Positions 7,494 through 15,485 of a stretch of 26,104 nt of DNA are shown here, piece after piece. Position numbers and translations under genes: made by a program. Origin of the DNA: JABFSM01 sp052389555 (GTDB taxonomy: Bacteria > Gemmatimonadota > Gemmatimonadetes > Gemmatimonadales > GWC2-71-9); NCBI GenBank assembly GCA_052389555.1, contig JBQTHV010000034.1:1-26104 (forward strand). The letters are read 5' to 3'. Each line of letters begins with the position of its first letter. Positions within the stretch are counted from its first letter, which is position 1. Below the pieces are notes generated by a model. It did no database searches and was not told the DNA's origin. It saw only the letters and a list, made by a program, of their open reading frames with translations.

Positions 7494-7615
7494 CGCTATT
7501 CGTTGGTCGTGATTCGCTATTCGACCGGGCTATTGGCTATTGGCTCTTGGATCAATCGCCGAAGGTCGAGTGCCGAGTACCGAGCCCCGAGGGCCCAGAG
7601 CCGAGTGCCGAGTCA
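7494..7615. repeat. Two adjoining degenerate heptamer arrays between argH and argR
   Basis: From 7494 to 7549 the sequence can be cut into eight 7-nt units without a break (CGCTATT, CGTTGGT, CGTGATT, CGCTATT, CGACCGG, GCTATTG, GCTATTG, GCTCTTG). After a 17-nt spacer, 7567-7615 gives seven more units of another family (CGAGTGC, CGAGTAC, CGAGCCC, CGAGGGC, CCAGAGC, CGAGTGC, CGAGTCA). The second family is the complement of the GCACTCG units at 15444-15485 and 23098-23181. It fills the argH-argR gap and touches the argR start, leaving no obvious ribosome-binding site. Confidence 0.85.
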
Positions 7616-7618
7616 CCC

Positions 7619-9112
7619 TCACTTGCCTGCCAGCCGGCGCATCGCCCGGTCGAACCGGTCCCGTTCCCGGCTGAGCCATCGCTCGATGCGCCGCCACCGG
7701 CGCCAGGCGCGGTCGAGACCGAGCCGCCCTAACCCGCCGGTGCTCCGGCGTCGCCGCAGCAGCGCGGGGAACGGAGGGGCCGGGAGCGGCTCGCCCCGAC
7801 CCAGGGCGGCTGCCACCTCGCGATAGGCCCGGCGGAACGGCACCCCGCGCTCCACCCGGCGCATCACCTCGTCGGTGGCAAGGAGCTCACCCTCGAGGGC
7901 CGCCCGGGCCCGGGCGCGATCGACGCCCAGCCGGGGGACGACCAGTCCAACCACGCCGAGCAGCTCCAGGGCGCGCCCTAACCCGCGAATCACCGGCTCC
8001 TTGAGGAGCTGGAAGTCGCGGTGATAGCCGCTGGTCAGCTTGCTGCGGAGCGCCAGGACGGCGGCGAGGTCGCCTTCGATGGCGGCCGCCCGGGCCCGGG
8101 CCAGCTCGAGGAGGTCCGGATTGCGCTTGTGGGGCATGATGCTGGAGCCGGTCCCGAGCGAGGCTGGCAGCACCAGCCACCCGTATTCCTCGGCCGAAAA
8201 GAGGATGACATCGGCGGCAAAGCGGGAGAGATCGTGGCCCAGCTGCGCGCACCAGAAGAGGGCGTCGGCCTCGAGCTTGCCGCGACCGAGCTGTACGGCC
8301 GCCACATTCGGCTCGATCGCCGCAAAGCCCAGCGCCCGTGCCGCCGCCTCGCGATGGAGCGGGAGAGGAACGCCATAACCCGCGGCGCTTCCCAAGGGGG
8401 ACCGATCCAGCCGGGTCCAGAGGGACGGAAGTCCCTCCAGGGTGTCGAGCAGGCCCTCGGCCACTGCGCCGGCCCAGAGCCCGGCGGAGGACGGCATCGC
8501 GCGCCGGGTGTGGGTGTAGCCCGGCCAGAGGACCTCGCGATACCGCCCGGCGAACTCGAGCAGCGCGGCGGCGGCGCTCAGCGCGCCGAAGCCCGCCATG
8601 CTGAGGCGGTCCTTGAGCAGCAGGCGCAGGTCACAGGCGATCTGGTCGTTCCGAGAGCGGCCGGTATGCAACCGCTCGCCGGCCGCGCCCAGCCTGCGGG
8701 TTAACCAGGCTTCGATCGCCGAGTGGGCGTCTTCGTGTTCGGCGCCGATGACCAGCCGGCCGCGGTCCACCTCCCGGAGCGCGCGGCGCAGGCCGGCCCG
8801 CAGCGCCGCGTAATCCCGCCCCGAGAGCAAGCGGGATGCCCGCAGGCCCTCGATGTGACCCAGACTCCCCAATACGTCGAACCGGATGAGATGGCTGTCC
8901 CAGTACCGGTCGTCGCCCACGGTGAAGTCGAGGACACGGGGATCCAGATGCTCGTCCGGAGCCCACAAGGTTCTGGGGCGTACCTGGCGTACCGGGCGGA
9001 CGGGGCGGACGGGGCGAATGAGATTCCCACCCTGCGATCCGGAGGAACGTGCTGTACGCCCGGTACGCCCGGTACGCCCGGTACGCCCGGTCCGCCCTGA
9101 TCGCCTCGTCAC
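7619..9112 (-). CDS. argH: Argininosuccinate lyase ArgH with repeat-encoded N-terminal extension
   Basis: Splits argininosuccinate into arginine and fumarate, the last step of the pathway. The core runs from about residue 49 (LWAPDEHLDPRVLDFTVGDD). It has GRSRNDQIACDLRL, the TRRAMPSSAG region and the catalytic loop GSSIMPHKRNPD. I chose GTG 9112: it overlaps the argE' stop as GTGA, the junction style of this operon, with GAGGGAG upstream. From there the first 48 residues are low-complexity (RTG and RPV repeats) encoded by a 9-nt repeat palindrome, and they are not part of the normal ArgH fold. An alternative start is TTG 8968 (Leu49), exactly at the core, but without a clear ribosome-binding site. 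Exact 10-mers lie at 7728 and 7977. Confidence 0.93.
   Translation of the reverse strand: MTRRSGRTGRTGRTGRTGRTARSSGSQGGNLIRPVRPVRPVRQVRPRTLWAPDEHLDPRVLDFTVGDDRYWDSHLIRFDVLGSLGHIEGLRASRLLSGRDYAALRAGLRRALREVDRGRLVIGAEHEDAHSAIEAWLTRRLGAAGERLHTGRSRNDQIACDLRLLLKDRLSMAGFGALSAAAALLEFAGRYREVLWPGYTHTRRAMPSSAGLWAGAVAEGLLDTLEGLPSLWTRLDRSPLGSAAGYGVPLPLHREAAARALGFAAIEPNVAAVQLGRGKLEADALFWCAQLGHDLSRFAADVILFSAEEYGWLVLPASLGTGSSIMPHKRNPDLLELARARAAAIEGDLAAVLALRSKLTSGYHRDFQLLKEPVIRGLGRALELLGVVGLVVPRLGVDRARARAALEGELLATDEVMRRVERGVPFRRAYREVAAALGRGEPLPAPPFPALLRRRRSTGGLGRLGLDRAWRRWRRIERWLSRERDRFDRAMRRLAGK
8980..9098. repeat. Inverted pair of 9-nt tandem arrays inside the 5' end of argH
   Basis: One arm, 8980-9015, has four 9-nt units (GTACCTGGC, GTACCGGGC, GGACGGGGC twice). 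The other arm, 9054-9098, has four perfect GTACGCCCG units and a fifth GTCCGCCCT. The arms are mutually complementary around a 38-nt middle and would form a long hairpin. Because units are 9 nt, the argH frame is kept, giving Arg-Thr-Gly and Arg-Pro-Val repeats in the protein. Confidence 0.92.
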
Positions 9113-10164
9113 CGGAGGTACTCCCTCGCCAGCTCGACGTAGAACCGGCTCGCTTGGGTCACTTCGGGCAGATCGACGTACTCGTCGGGAGTGTGCGACC
9201 GGCGGCTGGTCCCGGGCCCGCACTTGAAGGCATCGCAGCCCCGCACGAACACCCAATCGGAGCAGGTCGGACTGCCGAAGGTCACCAGGTCAGGCCTAAC
9301 CCGCAGGGCCGTGGCGAGCAGGCGCGATCCGACCGGGGTCTCGCAGGGCACCAGCCGGTCGGAGGTGATCACCACTTCGCTGGCCAGTCGCTCCCGGAGG
9401 GCCTGGGCGAGCTCGGGATGCGGCCACGCGGGGGTACTCCGGATGTCGAGCACGGCCCGGGCCACCGGCGGCGTCACATTCCGGCTCACGCCCGCCTCGA
9501 GCATGGTGGGCGTCACGGTCGCCGGTCCCAGGACGGAATGGGTACGCTCGGCGACCAGCCCCTCGAGCCGTACCAGGTCTCGCGCCAGGGTTACCACCGC
9601 GTTGGGAAATGGCCCGTCCGCGGCATAACCCGCGTGCCGTTGCTCGCCGCGGGCCACCAGGTCCGCCATCATGAGACCCCGCTGGGCCACCGCGACTTGC
9701 AGATTGGTGGGCTCCCCGATCACCGCCGCGTCGATCGACCCGGCCCGCTCGACCGCCAGGGGCATCGTGGTGTTCCGGGTTTCCTCGCCGTAGCCGAAGA
9801 TCACCAGCAGCCGGCCCGCCTCCAGCGACCCGGCCGACTCCTGCGCGGCAAGCAGCATGGCGGCAACCGAGGCTTTCGCGTCGCCGGAGCCCCGGCCATA
9901 GAGGCGATCACCCTCGATCGTGGACAGGAAGGGCGGCCGGGTCCATCCTTCGCCGGGTGGCACGGTGTCGAGATGGGAGAGGAATGCCAGCGTCGGACCG
10001 CCCCGGCCGCTCTCGACCGTGATCGTGACCGCGGCATCGTCGCGCACCACCGTGAGCCCGCCGTCGCGTGCCGCCTCCTCGACCCGGCGGGCGAGCTTCT
10101 CCTCGGTCCCGCTGACCGACGGGATCGCGACCAGCTCCTTAAGAAGCTCGATCTCCTTCGGCAA
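9109..10164 (-). CDS. argE: M20-family deacylase, probable N-acetylcitrulline deacetylase (ArgE')
   Basis: 351 residues, M20 zinc peptidase fold. Metal-site motifs are visible: SHLDTVP (His64, Asp66), GRGSGDAKAS (Asp95), GYGEETRN (catalytic Glu127 and ligand Glu128), GEPTN, and a terminal SHTPDEYV with the last His ligand. In pathways using an acyl-ornithine carbamoyltransferase, this enzyme removes the acyl group from N-acyl-citrulline to give citrulline, and the adjacent argF' makes that the likely role here; DapE or LysK activity is the alternative. The start is TTG 10164 with GGGAG upstream, overlapping argB by 26 nt. It carries an exact 10-mer at 9295 and the GCGGGTTATG variant at 9624. 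Confidence 0.85.
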   Translation of the reverse strand: MPKEIELLKELVAIPSVSGTEEKLARRVEEAARDGGLTVVRDDAAVTITVESGRGGPTLAFLSHLDTVPPGEGWTRPPFLSTIEGDRLYGRGSGDAKASVAAMLLAAQESAGSLEAGRLLVIFGYGEETRNTTMPLAVERAGSIDAAVIGEPTNLQVAVAQRGLMMADLVARGEQRHAGYAADGPFPNAVVTLARDLVRLEGLVAERTHSVLGPATVTPTMLEAGVSRNVTPPVARAVLDIRSTPAWPHPELAQALRERLASEVVITSDRLVPCETPVGSRLLATALRVRPDLVTFGSPTCSDWVFVRGCDAFKCGPGTSRRSHTPDEYVDLPEVTQASRFYVELAREYLR

Positions 10165-11092
10165 GATCGACTCCCAGATAGGTCGCCTTCTCCTTGCGGC
10201 CCACGATCATGGTCCCGGTGCCGGAGCCCGTGAAGACCTCGAGCAACAGGGAATCGTGCGCCCGCCCGTTGATGATGTGAGTGCGCTCGACCCCACCCGT
10301 TGCGGCGCGGATACATGCCTCCACCTTGGGTCGCATCCCGTCCGCGATGGCACCCGAGTGCAGGAGCGGCGCCAGGTCGTCCGGATCGGCGAACGCGATG
10401 AGGCTCGACGGATCGGCGCGATCCCGGAGCACGCCGGGCGCGCCGGTGAGGTAGAGGAGCTTCATCGCGCGGAGCGCGGTGGCGAGGGTCTCGGCCACCG
10501 TGTCCGCGTTCACGTTATAGACGTTGCCGTCCGGGTCGCCTGCGAGGGAGGCCACCACCGGCACGAACCGATTCCGCAACAGGGTTTCCAGGATCCGGGC
10601 ATCCACCGCGATGATATCGCCCACGTGGCCGAAATCGACCGTCTGCGGGCCTAACCCGCCGCCGGGCTCGACCGACTGGGGAGGACGGCGCCGGGCGGTG
10701 AGCAGGTCGGCATCGACGCCCGAGAGGCCCACCGCCTGGACCTGGTGGCGGCGAAGCGCCGAGAGCAGCTCGGTGGAGAGCAGGCCGGGGTACATCATCT
10801 TGGCGACTTCGAGAGCGGCGTCGTCGGTGACTCGCCGGCCCCCGATGAGGACCGGTTCCCGGCCCAGCCGCCGGAGCATCGCCGACGCCTGGGGGCCTCC
10901 GCCGTGGACCAGCACGATCTGGATGCCCAGGGAGTGGAGCAGCCCTACCTGGCCCGCCACGTGATCGAGCGCCTCGGCATCGGCCAGCACCTCGCCGCCC
11001 AGCTTGACCACGAACACGCGGTCGCGGTAGGCACGCACATAGCCCAGGGCGCCTTTGAGTCCGCGGATACCTTGGGTAGAGTCGATGGTCAC
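10139..11092 (-). CDS. argB: N-acetylglutamate kinase ArgB
   Basis: 317 residues of the amino-acid kinase family; phosphorylates N-acyl-glutamate. Visible motifs: VVKLGGEVL (phosphate loop), VHGGGPQAS (substrate and nucleotide Gly-rich loop), YNVNADTVAETLA (the Asn-Ala-Asp region that binds the acylglutamate) and LYLTGAPGVL, GMRPKVEAC. GTG 11092 is the start because it overlaps the argF' stop as GTGA and places the kinase N-terminus normally; the frame stays open far upstream but that is antisense-free shadow within argF'. The last ~35 residues (GTMIVGRKEKATYLGVDLAEGDRAS) extend beyond a typical ArgB. 10-mer at 10651-10660. Confidence 0.93.
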   Translation of the reverse strand: MTIDSTQGIRGLKGALGYVRAYRDRVFVVKLGGEVLADAEALDHVAGQVGLLHSLGIQIVLVHGGGPQASAMLRRLGREPVLIGGRRVTDDAALEVAKMMYPGLLSTELLSALRRHQVQAVGLSGVDADLLTARRRPPQSVEPGGGLGPQTVDFGHVGDIIAVDARILETLLRNRFVPVVASLAGDPDGNVYNVNADTVAETLATALRAMKLLYLTGAPGVLRDRADPSSLIAFADPDDLAPLLHSGAIADGMRPKVEACIRAATGGVERTHIINGRAHDSLLLEVFTGSGTGTMIVGRKEKATYLGVDLAEGDRAS

Positions 11093-12093
11093 TGGAGGAG
11101 CTCGAGCAGCAACGCCCGCTGCACATGCAACCGGTTCTCCGCCTGGTCGTAGACCGCGCTGAGCGGGCCGTCGAGGACCGCATCGTCGATCTCCACGTTG
11201 CGCCGGACCGGCAGGCAATGCAGCACGATCCCTCGGGCGTTGCGGGTTAGGCGCGCCGTTGCTTCGGTCATCTTCCAGGCGCGGTGCGGCAGCCGCAGCT
11301 GGCGTTCCTGGTCGGGCCGGGTATGGTGCGCCAGCGAGCCCCACGCCTTCACATAGACCGCATCGGCATCCCGGAGCGCTGCGTCCCGGTCGTGAGAAAC
11401 GGCGAGCGAGCCGCCCCGCCGCTCGGCCAGGGCCCGCGCCGCGGCGAGATCGTCCGGGTCCAGGTCGAATCCCTCCGGATGAGCCACGGTGACCGCCATC
11501 CCCAGGTGGGCCGCCGCGAGCAGTGCGCTGGCGGGGACCGCCGTCGGCAGCGCCTTGGGATGCCACGCCCACTGGAGCACGAACTTCTTCCCCCGGGGAT
11601 CGCCCAGCCGCTCCCGGAGGGTGAATGCATCGGCCAGGCCCTGGCAGGGATGCCGCCGGACCGACTCGAGGTTGATCACCGGTTTCTCGCAGTAGCGGGC
11701 GAAGTTGTGGACCACCCGGTCTTCCCGCTCGGTTGCCCAGTCGATCCCCCGGGGGAAGCTCCGCACCGCCACCGCGTCGGCGTATCGCCCTAACACGCGG
11801 GCGGCGTCGATCACGTGCTCCACGCCGATCCCCTCCATCACGGCGCCGACGTCGATCTCGAGGGCCCAGCTTCCCCGCCCCGGCTCCAGCACGAAGCCGT
11901 AGCCGCCGTGGAGAAACATGGCGGTCTCGAAGCTGGCCCGGGTGCGGAGCGACGGGTCCATGAAGATCATCGCGAGCACCTTGCCTTCGAGTCCTCCCTT
12001 CACACCGCCCCGCTTCACCCGCACGGCGAGATCGAGCACGCGATCGATCGCTTCCGGCGGCCAGGCCGCAGTATCGAGGAAATCCCGTTTCAT
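11089..12093 (-). CDS. argF': N-acyl-ornithine carbamoyltransferase (AOTCase/SOTCase type)
   Basis: 334 residues. The carbamoyl-phosphate loop SLRTR (48-52), HPCQ (148-151) and HCLPVRRNVE (292-301) mark a transcarbamylase. The overall pattern (WALEIDVGAVMEG, DWATEREDRVVHNFARY, FVLQWAWHPKALPTAVPASAL, AENRLHVQ) matches Xanthomonas acetylornithine and Bacteroides succinylornithine carbamoyltransferases and not ordinary ArgF. Reaction: N-acyl-ornithine plus carbamoyl phosphate gives N-acyl-citrulline. The known acetyl/succinyl specificity residue (Glu92 in Xanthomonas, Pro90 in Bacteroides, from memory) aligns with Val91 here, so the natural acyl group is uncertain. It overlaps argD and argB by 4 nt each. 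10-mer at 11242 and variant GCGTGTTAGG at 11789. Confidence 0.9.
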   Translation of the reverse strand: MKRDFLDTAAWPPEAIDRVLDLAVRVKRGGVKGGLEGKVLAMIFMDPSLRTRASFETAMFLHGGYGFVLEPGRGSWALEIDVGAVMEGIGVEHVIDAARVLGRYADAVAVRSFPRGIDWATEREDRVVHNFARYCEKPVINLESVRRHPCQGLADAFTLRERLGDPRGKKFVLQWAWHPKALPTAVPASALLAAAHLGMAVTVAHPEGFDLDPDDLAAARALAERRGGSLAVSHDRDAALRDADAVYVKAWGSLAHHTRPDQERQLRLPHRAWKMTEATARLTRNARGIVLHCLPVRRNVEIDDAVLDGPLSAVYDQAENRLHVQRALLLELLQ

Positions 12094-13232
12094 CCCAGTA
12101 CCTTGTCGAGTCGGTCGAGGAGCAACCCGGCTTCCGGGGGGGAGAAGGTGAGCGGGGGCAGCAATCGCAGGATCGCCGGATCGGCGGCGGTCCCGGTGAG
12201 CACCCGATGGGCGAAGAGCTCCCGCTGGACTTCCGCCGCCGGCCGGGGCAGACGAAGGCCGAGCAGGAACCCCAGGCCCTGCGAGCCTAACCCGCGCTCG
12301 TCCGCCCAGGCGCGCATCCCGGCGCTCACGGCGCGCACGTTGTCGTAGAGCCGCTCCCGGTCGATCACCTCGAGGGTCGCCAGCCCGGCGGCACAGGCGA
12401 CCGGCCCGCCGCCGAAGGTGCTGCCCAGATCACCGACCTTGAGCTCGCTGCTCATCGCGCTGGTCGCCACCATCGCGCCGATGGGAATCCCGCTCGCGAG
12501 CCCCTTGGCGAGCGTGAGGAGGTCGGGGGTCACCCCGTAGACCTCGGCGGCGGTGAAGCTGCCGGAGCGGCCCACCCCGCACTGGATCTCGTCGAAGATG
12601 AGGGCGGCCCCGGCGCGGTCGCAGGCTTCGCGGGCGGCCTGGAGGAACTCGACCGAGCAGTCTCGAGCGCCAGCCATGCCCTGCACCGGCTCGACGATCA
12701 CCGCGGCCACGGTTCGATCCACCGCCCGGGCCAGGGCCGTCACATCGTTGAAGGGGACCTTCACCGAGAGCGAGAGGCCGGCCCGGCGCGCCCCGGCTTC
12801 GTACCTCGCCCCATCGGTCACCGCGAGGCACGCCGCCGTCCGCCCATGCCAGCCGCCCTCCACCGAAACCACCGGTTGCCGGCCGGTGACCTTCCGCGCC
12901 AGGCCCAGCGCATTCTCGTTGGCCTCGGCGCCCGAATTGCAGAAGAAGACGCGGGTTAGGTCGCCGGGACACCGCTCGGCGATCCGTTCGGCCAGCTCCT
13001 CCCGCAACCGGTGCGGTACCGCGGTCGAGTAGAAGATCAGTTTCGCGGCCTGCTCCTGGATCGCGCGGACCACCTCGGGATGGCAATGGCCGGTGGAGAC
13101 CACCGCGTGGCCCCCGTAGGCATCGAGCCACTCGTTGCCCTCGGCATCCACGACCCAGGAGCCATGCGCCGAGACCGCGGTGAGCGGCATCTGGGCGTAC
13201 ACCGGAAGCCACACCGAGACGAGCTGGCTCAT
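12090..13232 (-). CDS. argD: Acetylornithine aminotransferase ArgD
   Basis: 380 residues, class-III PLP aminotransferase. PLP-site motifs are present: NSGAEANENALG (99-110), the aromatic GGWHGRT (126-131), DEIQCGVGRSG (214-224) and Lys243 in TLAKGLASGIPIGA for the Schiff base. Converts N-acyl-glutamate semialdehyde to N-acyl-ornithine with glutamate as amino donor; the paralogous succinyldiaminopimelate reaction is possible. It starts with ATG overlapping the argC stop (ATGA) and its own stop overlaps the argF' start in the same way. Exact 10-mers at 12286 and 12951. Confidence 0.94.
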   Translation of the reverse strand: MSQLVSVWLPVYAQMPLTAVSAHGSWVVDAEGNEWLDAYGGHAVVSTGHCHPEVVRAIQEQAAKLIFYSTAVPHRLREELAERIAERCPGDLTRVFFCNSGAEANENALGLARKVTGRQPVVSVEGGWHGRTAACLAVTDGARYEAGARRAGLSLSVKVPFNDVTALARAVDRTVAAVIVEPVQGMAGARDCSVEFLQAAREACDRAGAALIFDEIQCGVGRSGSFTAAEVYGVTPDLLTLAKGLASGIPIGAMVATSAMSSELKVGDLGSTFGGGPVACAAGLATLEVIDRERLYDNVRAVSAGMRAWADERGLGSQGLGFLLGLRLPRPAAEVQRELFAHRVLTGTAADPAILRLLPPLTFSPPEAGLLLDRLDKVLG

Positions 13233-14260
13233 ACCGGCACCATTCCGGTCAAACGCAGACCCGCGGTCTCCTCGATTCCCAGCGCCAGGTTCATGGCCTG
13301 GACCGCCTGGCCGCCGGCTCCCTTGATCAGGTTGTCGATCGCCACCATCACCTGCACCTCGCGCCCATCGGGCGAGCTGGCGCAGGCGATCAGGGCCAGA
13401 TTGGTCCCCACCGCGTGGGTCAGCTCGGGCGGGTTAGGAACGATGTGCACGAAGGGACGCCCGTGGTAGGCCTTGGCGTAGCGCTCCCCGAGACCGGCCG
13501 GCTCCAGCGGTTCCGCGAGGGTCGCGTGCAGGGTCGCGTAGATTCCGCGCACGAAGGGGCCCGAATGGGTCATGAGGCGGGCGGTTGCGCCCGGCTCTTC
13601 GGTCCAGGCGCGCCACTGCTCCAGGACCTCACCCTCGTGGCGGTGCCCCATGACCGAATAGGCGAAGAGATTGTGGGCCCGCATCGGGTGGTGGGTCGTC
13701 GGTTTGGGATGGACGCCCGCCCCGCTCGAGCCGGTCACCGCGAAGACGGCCGGACGGCCGACCAGCGGAAGCCTGGCGAGCGGATAGAGCGCCAGGGCCG
13801 CGGCGGTAGCAAAACAGCCGGGCACGGCAAGGCCGGTCGCTCCCCGTAACCCGCACCCCGCGACGTCGGCCAGCGCGTACCGGAACCGGTGAACCAACGC
13901 CGGTGCCGGATGGGGACCGTAGTACCGCTCGTGCAGCCGCCCGTCCCGGATACGGAAGTCCGCCGCGAGATCGACGACCAGGCCGGGCCCCGCATCCACC
14001 ACCTCACCCATCACCGCGGAAGACTGGCCGTGCTCGAGGGCCAGGAAGATCACATCGGCGTCCCGGGCCGCCTCGGCGGGGGCGAGCCCGGCAAAGCGCG
14101 CGTCGGTCACCAGCGCGAGGGCCGGATGGAGCTCCGCGAACGGACGCCCGGCCTGGCTCCGGCTGACCGCAATGCAATCGCGGACCTCGGGGTGCTGGAG
14201 CAGGAGCCGCAGGAGCTCTCCACCCACATAACCCGCAGCACCGATCAGGGCGACTCTCAT
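13229..14260 (-). CDS. argC: N-acetyl-gamma-glutamyl-phosphate reductase ArgC
   Basis: 343 residues. The N-terminal NADP-binding segment is ALIGAAGYVGGELLRLL (4-20). VVDLAADFRI (95-104) and the active-site Cys149 in LAVPGCFATAA are typical, and GSSGAGVHPK and HRHEGEV belong to the catalytic domain. Reduces N-acyl-glutamyl phosphate to the semialdehyde. The ATG overlaps the stop of the upstream P-loop protein by 4 nt. Two forms of the dispersed motif occur: the exact 10-mer at 13429 and variants at 13845 (GCGGGTTACG) and 14227 (GCGGGTTATG), the last encoding Ala-Gly-Tyr of the NADP loop. Confidence 0.95.
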   Translation of the reverse strand: MRVALIGAAGYVGGELLRLLLQHPEVRDCIAVSRSQAGRPFAELHPALALVTDARFAGLAPAEAARDADVIFLALEHGQSSAVMGEVVDAGPGLVVDLAADFRIRDGRLHERYYGPHPAPALVHRFRYALADVAGCGLRGATGLAVPGCFATAAALALYPLARLPLVGRPAVFAVTGSSGAGVHPKPTTHHPMRAHNLFAYSVMGHRHEGEVLEQWRAWTEEPGATARLMTHSGPFVRGIYATLHATLAEPLEPAGLGERYAKAYHGRPFVHIVPNPPELTHAVGTNLALIACASSPDGREVQVMVAIDNLIKGAGGQAVQAMNLALGIEETAGLRLTGMVPV

Positions 14261-15435
14261 CGCGGCGGCTGGACGGCTAGACGGCTGGACGGCTGGTCAG
14301 ACCCGGACGGCGGCCTCCCGAGTGCTCCGCCCGCCGCCGAGCCGCTGAGCCGTCCAGCCGCCCAGCCGTCCAGCATGCGGGCTACCGTCTCCACCAGGCC
14401 GGCGGCATCTCTCAGCGCGTTATGTGCCGGCAAGCCGAGCGAGCCGGTGATGTAGTGGCGACCGACCTGGTTGTCGGTCGAGGGGCCGGTGAAGCAGGTG
14501 ATCGGCAGGTGGAATCGAGCAGTGTAAAGCTGATGCGCCCCCCAGCACGCCACCGGGTCCGGCGCCGCCATGAGGTGCGACGCGGCGAGCCTCATCAGTC
14601 CTCCGTCCTCGAGAATGTCCTGGACGCCGTATTCGCCGAGAATGCCGTCGCCCAGCTCGGCGACGATGACGTCGGGATGATGGCCGATTCCGCCGCCGGC
14701 CGTGCGAGCGAGCCGGTTGAGCAAGCCCCGCGCGACGGGCACCGTCGAGCCCGGGTGGGTGCTGGCGATTCCCGCGTCGGTGAAGGTCAACGCCGCCACC
14801 GCCCCGGCATCCTGCATCGAGAGCGTGTCGCGCATGAGGGAGACTCCGGTGAGCTTGCAGGCCGCAACCCGGAGCCCCGAGCGGGTTAGGCCTCGCACCA
14901 GCTCGGTCGCGGCCACCGTCTTTCCCGCGTTCATGCAGGTGCCGGCGACGTAGATCACCGGCAGGGCGCAGTCCAGGCTATCGGCCGCCGGCACCGCCCC
15001 CTCCGTGATCGAGGCGGGCCGCCCGACCCGGTCACCCAGCTCGGGAAAGGTCAGCACGGCGCCCAGGACTTCGGCGCGGAACGGCGGGCCGATGTCCGGG
15101 TTGGACGAGGTGCAACGCCCGAGGATCCCGCCCAGGTTGAGTACGTTGATCAGGTCCCCCACCGCAAGGCGGTCGGGTACCTCGCCGGCGTAACCGCGGA
15201 GCGCGCGGCGGGAGCCCAGAGTCCCGGCAAGGACGTCGCCCGCCCGGAGCGAAACCATCCGCCCCGACAGGTCTTCGACCGTATTGTAGATCGACTTGTC
15301 GTCGAGAATGCGGACGGCGAGGACGTAGCCTTCCCGCGCCACGATCTCGTCGCCCACCATCACGTCCGGTGCGAGCCGGGCATTCCGGGTCGAGGAAGCA
15401 ACCCGGTCCAGACGCAGGCGAGTCGTGCGAACCAT
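14257..15435 (-). CDS. P-loop NTPase, DUF1611-like, embedded in the arginine operon
   Basis: 392 residues. An N-terminal beta-rich domain (about 1-150) precedes a P-loop domain with a dethiobiotin-synthetase-like Walker A (GTCMNAGKT, 165-173) and VIVAELGDGILG as a Walker B-like strand. This two-domain layout suggests the DUF1611 group, which includes DgcN, reported to acetylate D-glutamate; this assignment is from memory and tentative. It lies between argG and argC with coupled junctions, so it should act in arginine synthesis. About residues 354-392 are encoded by the octamer palindrome at 14267-14374 and look unrelated to the fold, yet the ATGA overlap with argC is preserved. 10-mer at 14881. 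Confidence 0.65.
   Translation of the reverse strand: MVRTTRLRLDRVASSTRNARLAPDVMVGDEIVAREGYVLAVRILDDKSIYNTVEDLSGRMVSLRAGDVLAGTLGSRRALRGYAGEVPDRLAVGDLINVLNLGGILGRCTSSNPDIGPPFRAEVLGAVLTFPELGDRVGRPASITEGAVPAADSLDCALPVIYVAGTCMNAGKTVAATELVRGLTRSGLRVAACKLTGVSLMRDTLSMQDAGAVAALTFTDAGIASTHPGSTVPVARGLLNRLARTAGGGIGHHPDVIVAELGDGILGEYGVQDILEDGGLMRLAASHLMAAPDPVACWGAHQLYTARFHLPITCFTGPSTDNQVGRHYITGSLGLPAHNALRDAAGLVETVARMLDGWAAGRLSGSAAGGALGRPPSGSDQPSSRLAVQPPR
14267..14374. repeat. Inverted pair of 8-nt tandem arrays in the 3' end of the P-loop gene
   Basis: Left arm 14267-14298: four octamers (GGCTGGAC, GGCTAGAC, GGCTGGAC, GGCTGGTC). Right arm 14333-14374: five octamers (GCCGCCGA, GCCGCTGA, GCCGTCCA, GCCGCCCA, GCCGTCCA) plus GC. 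The arms are complementary, for example GCTGGACGGCT at 14268-14278 with AGCCGTCCAGC at 14364-14374, so the mRNA can form a strong hairpin just before the argC start. Confidence 0.92.
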
Positions 15436-15443
15436 TTACGGAC

Positions 15444-15485
15444 GGGGCTCGGGACTCAGGACCTGGGACTCGGCACTCGGCACTC
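15444..15485. repeat. Degenerate heptamer array at the argG / P-loop gene junction
   Basis: Six phased 7-nt units: GGGGCTC, GGGACTC, AGGACCT, GGGACTC, GGCACTC, GGCACTC. They span the argG stop codon (15456-15458) and encode the last nine residues of ArgG. The units belong to the same family as those at 7567-7615 and 23098-23181. There is no clear inverted arm. Confidence 0.88.

Noticed and set aside
7494..9098. Tandem arrays as CRISPR
   Set aside because: Units are 7-9 nt, directly abutting, with no spacers, and no cas genes are present.
9113..9256. argH start extended to 9256
   Set aside because: It would overlap argE' by 148 nt; GTG 9112 matches the operon's 4-nt overlap rule and has a ribosome-binding site.
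11093..11572. argB extended upstream to 11572
   Set aside because: That frame runs inside argF', gives a low-complexity peptide, and ArgB begins normally at GTG 11092.
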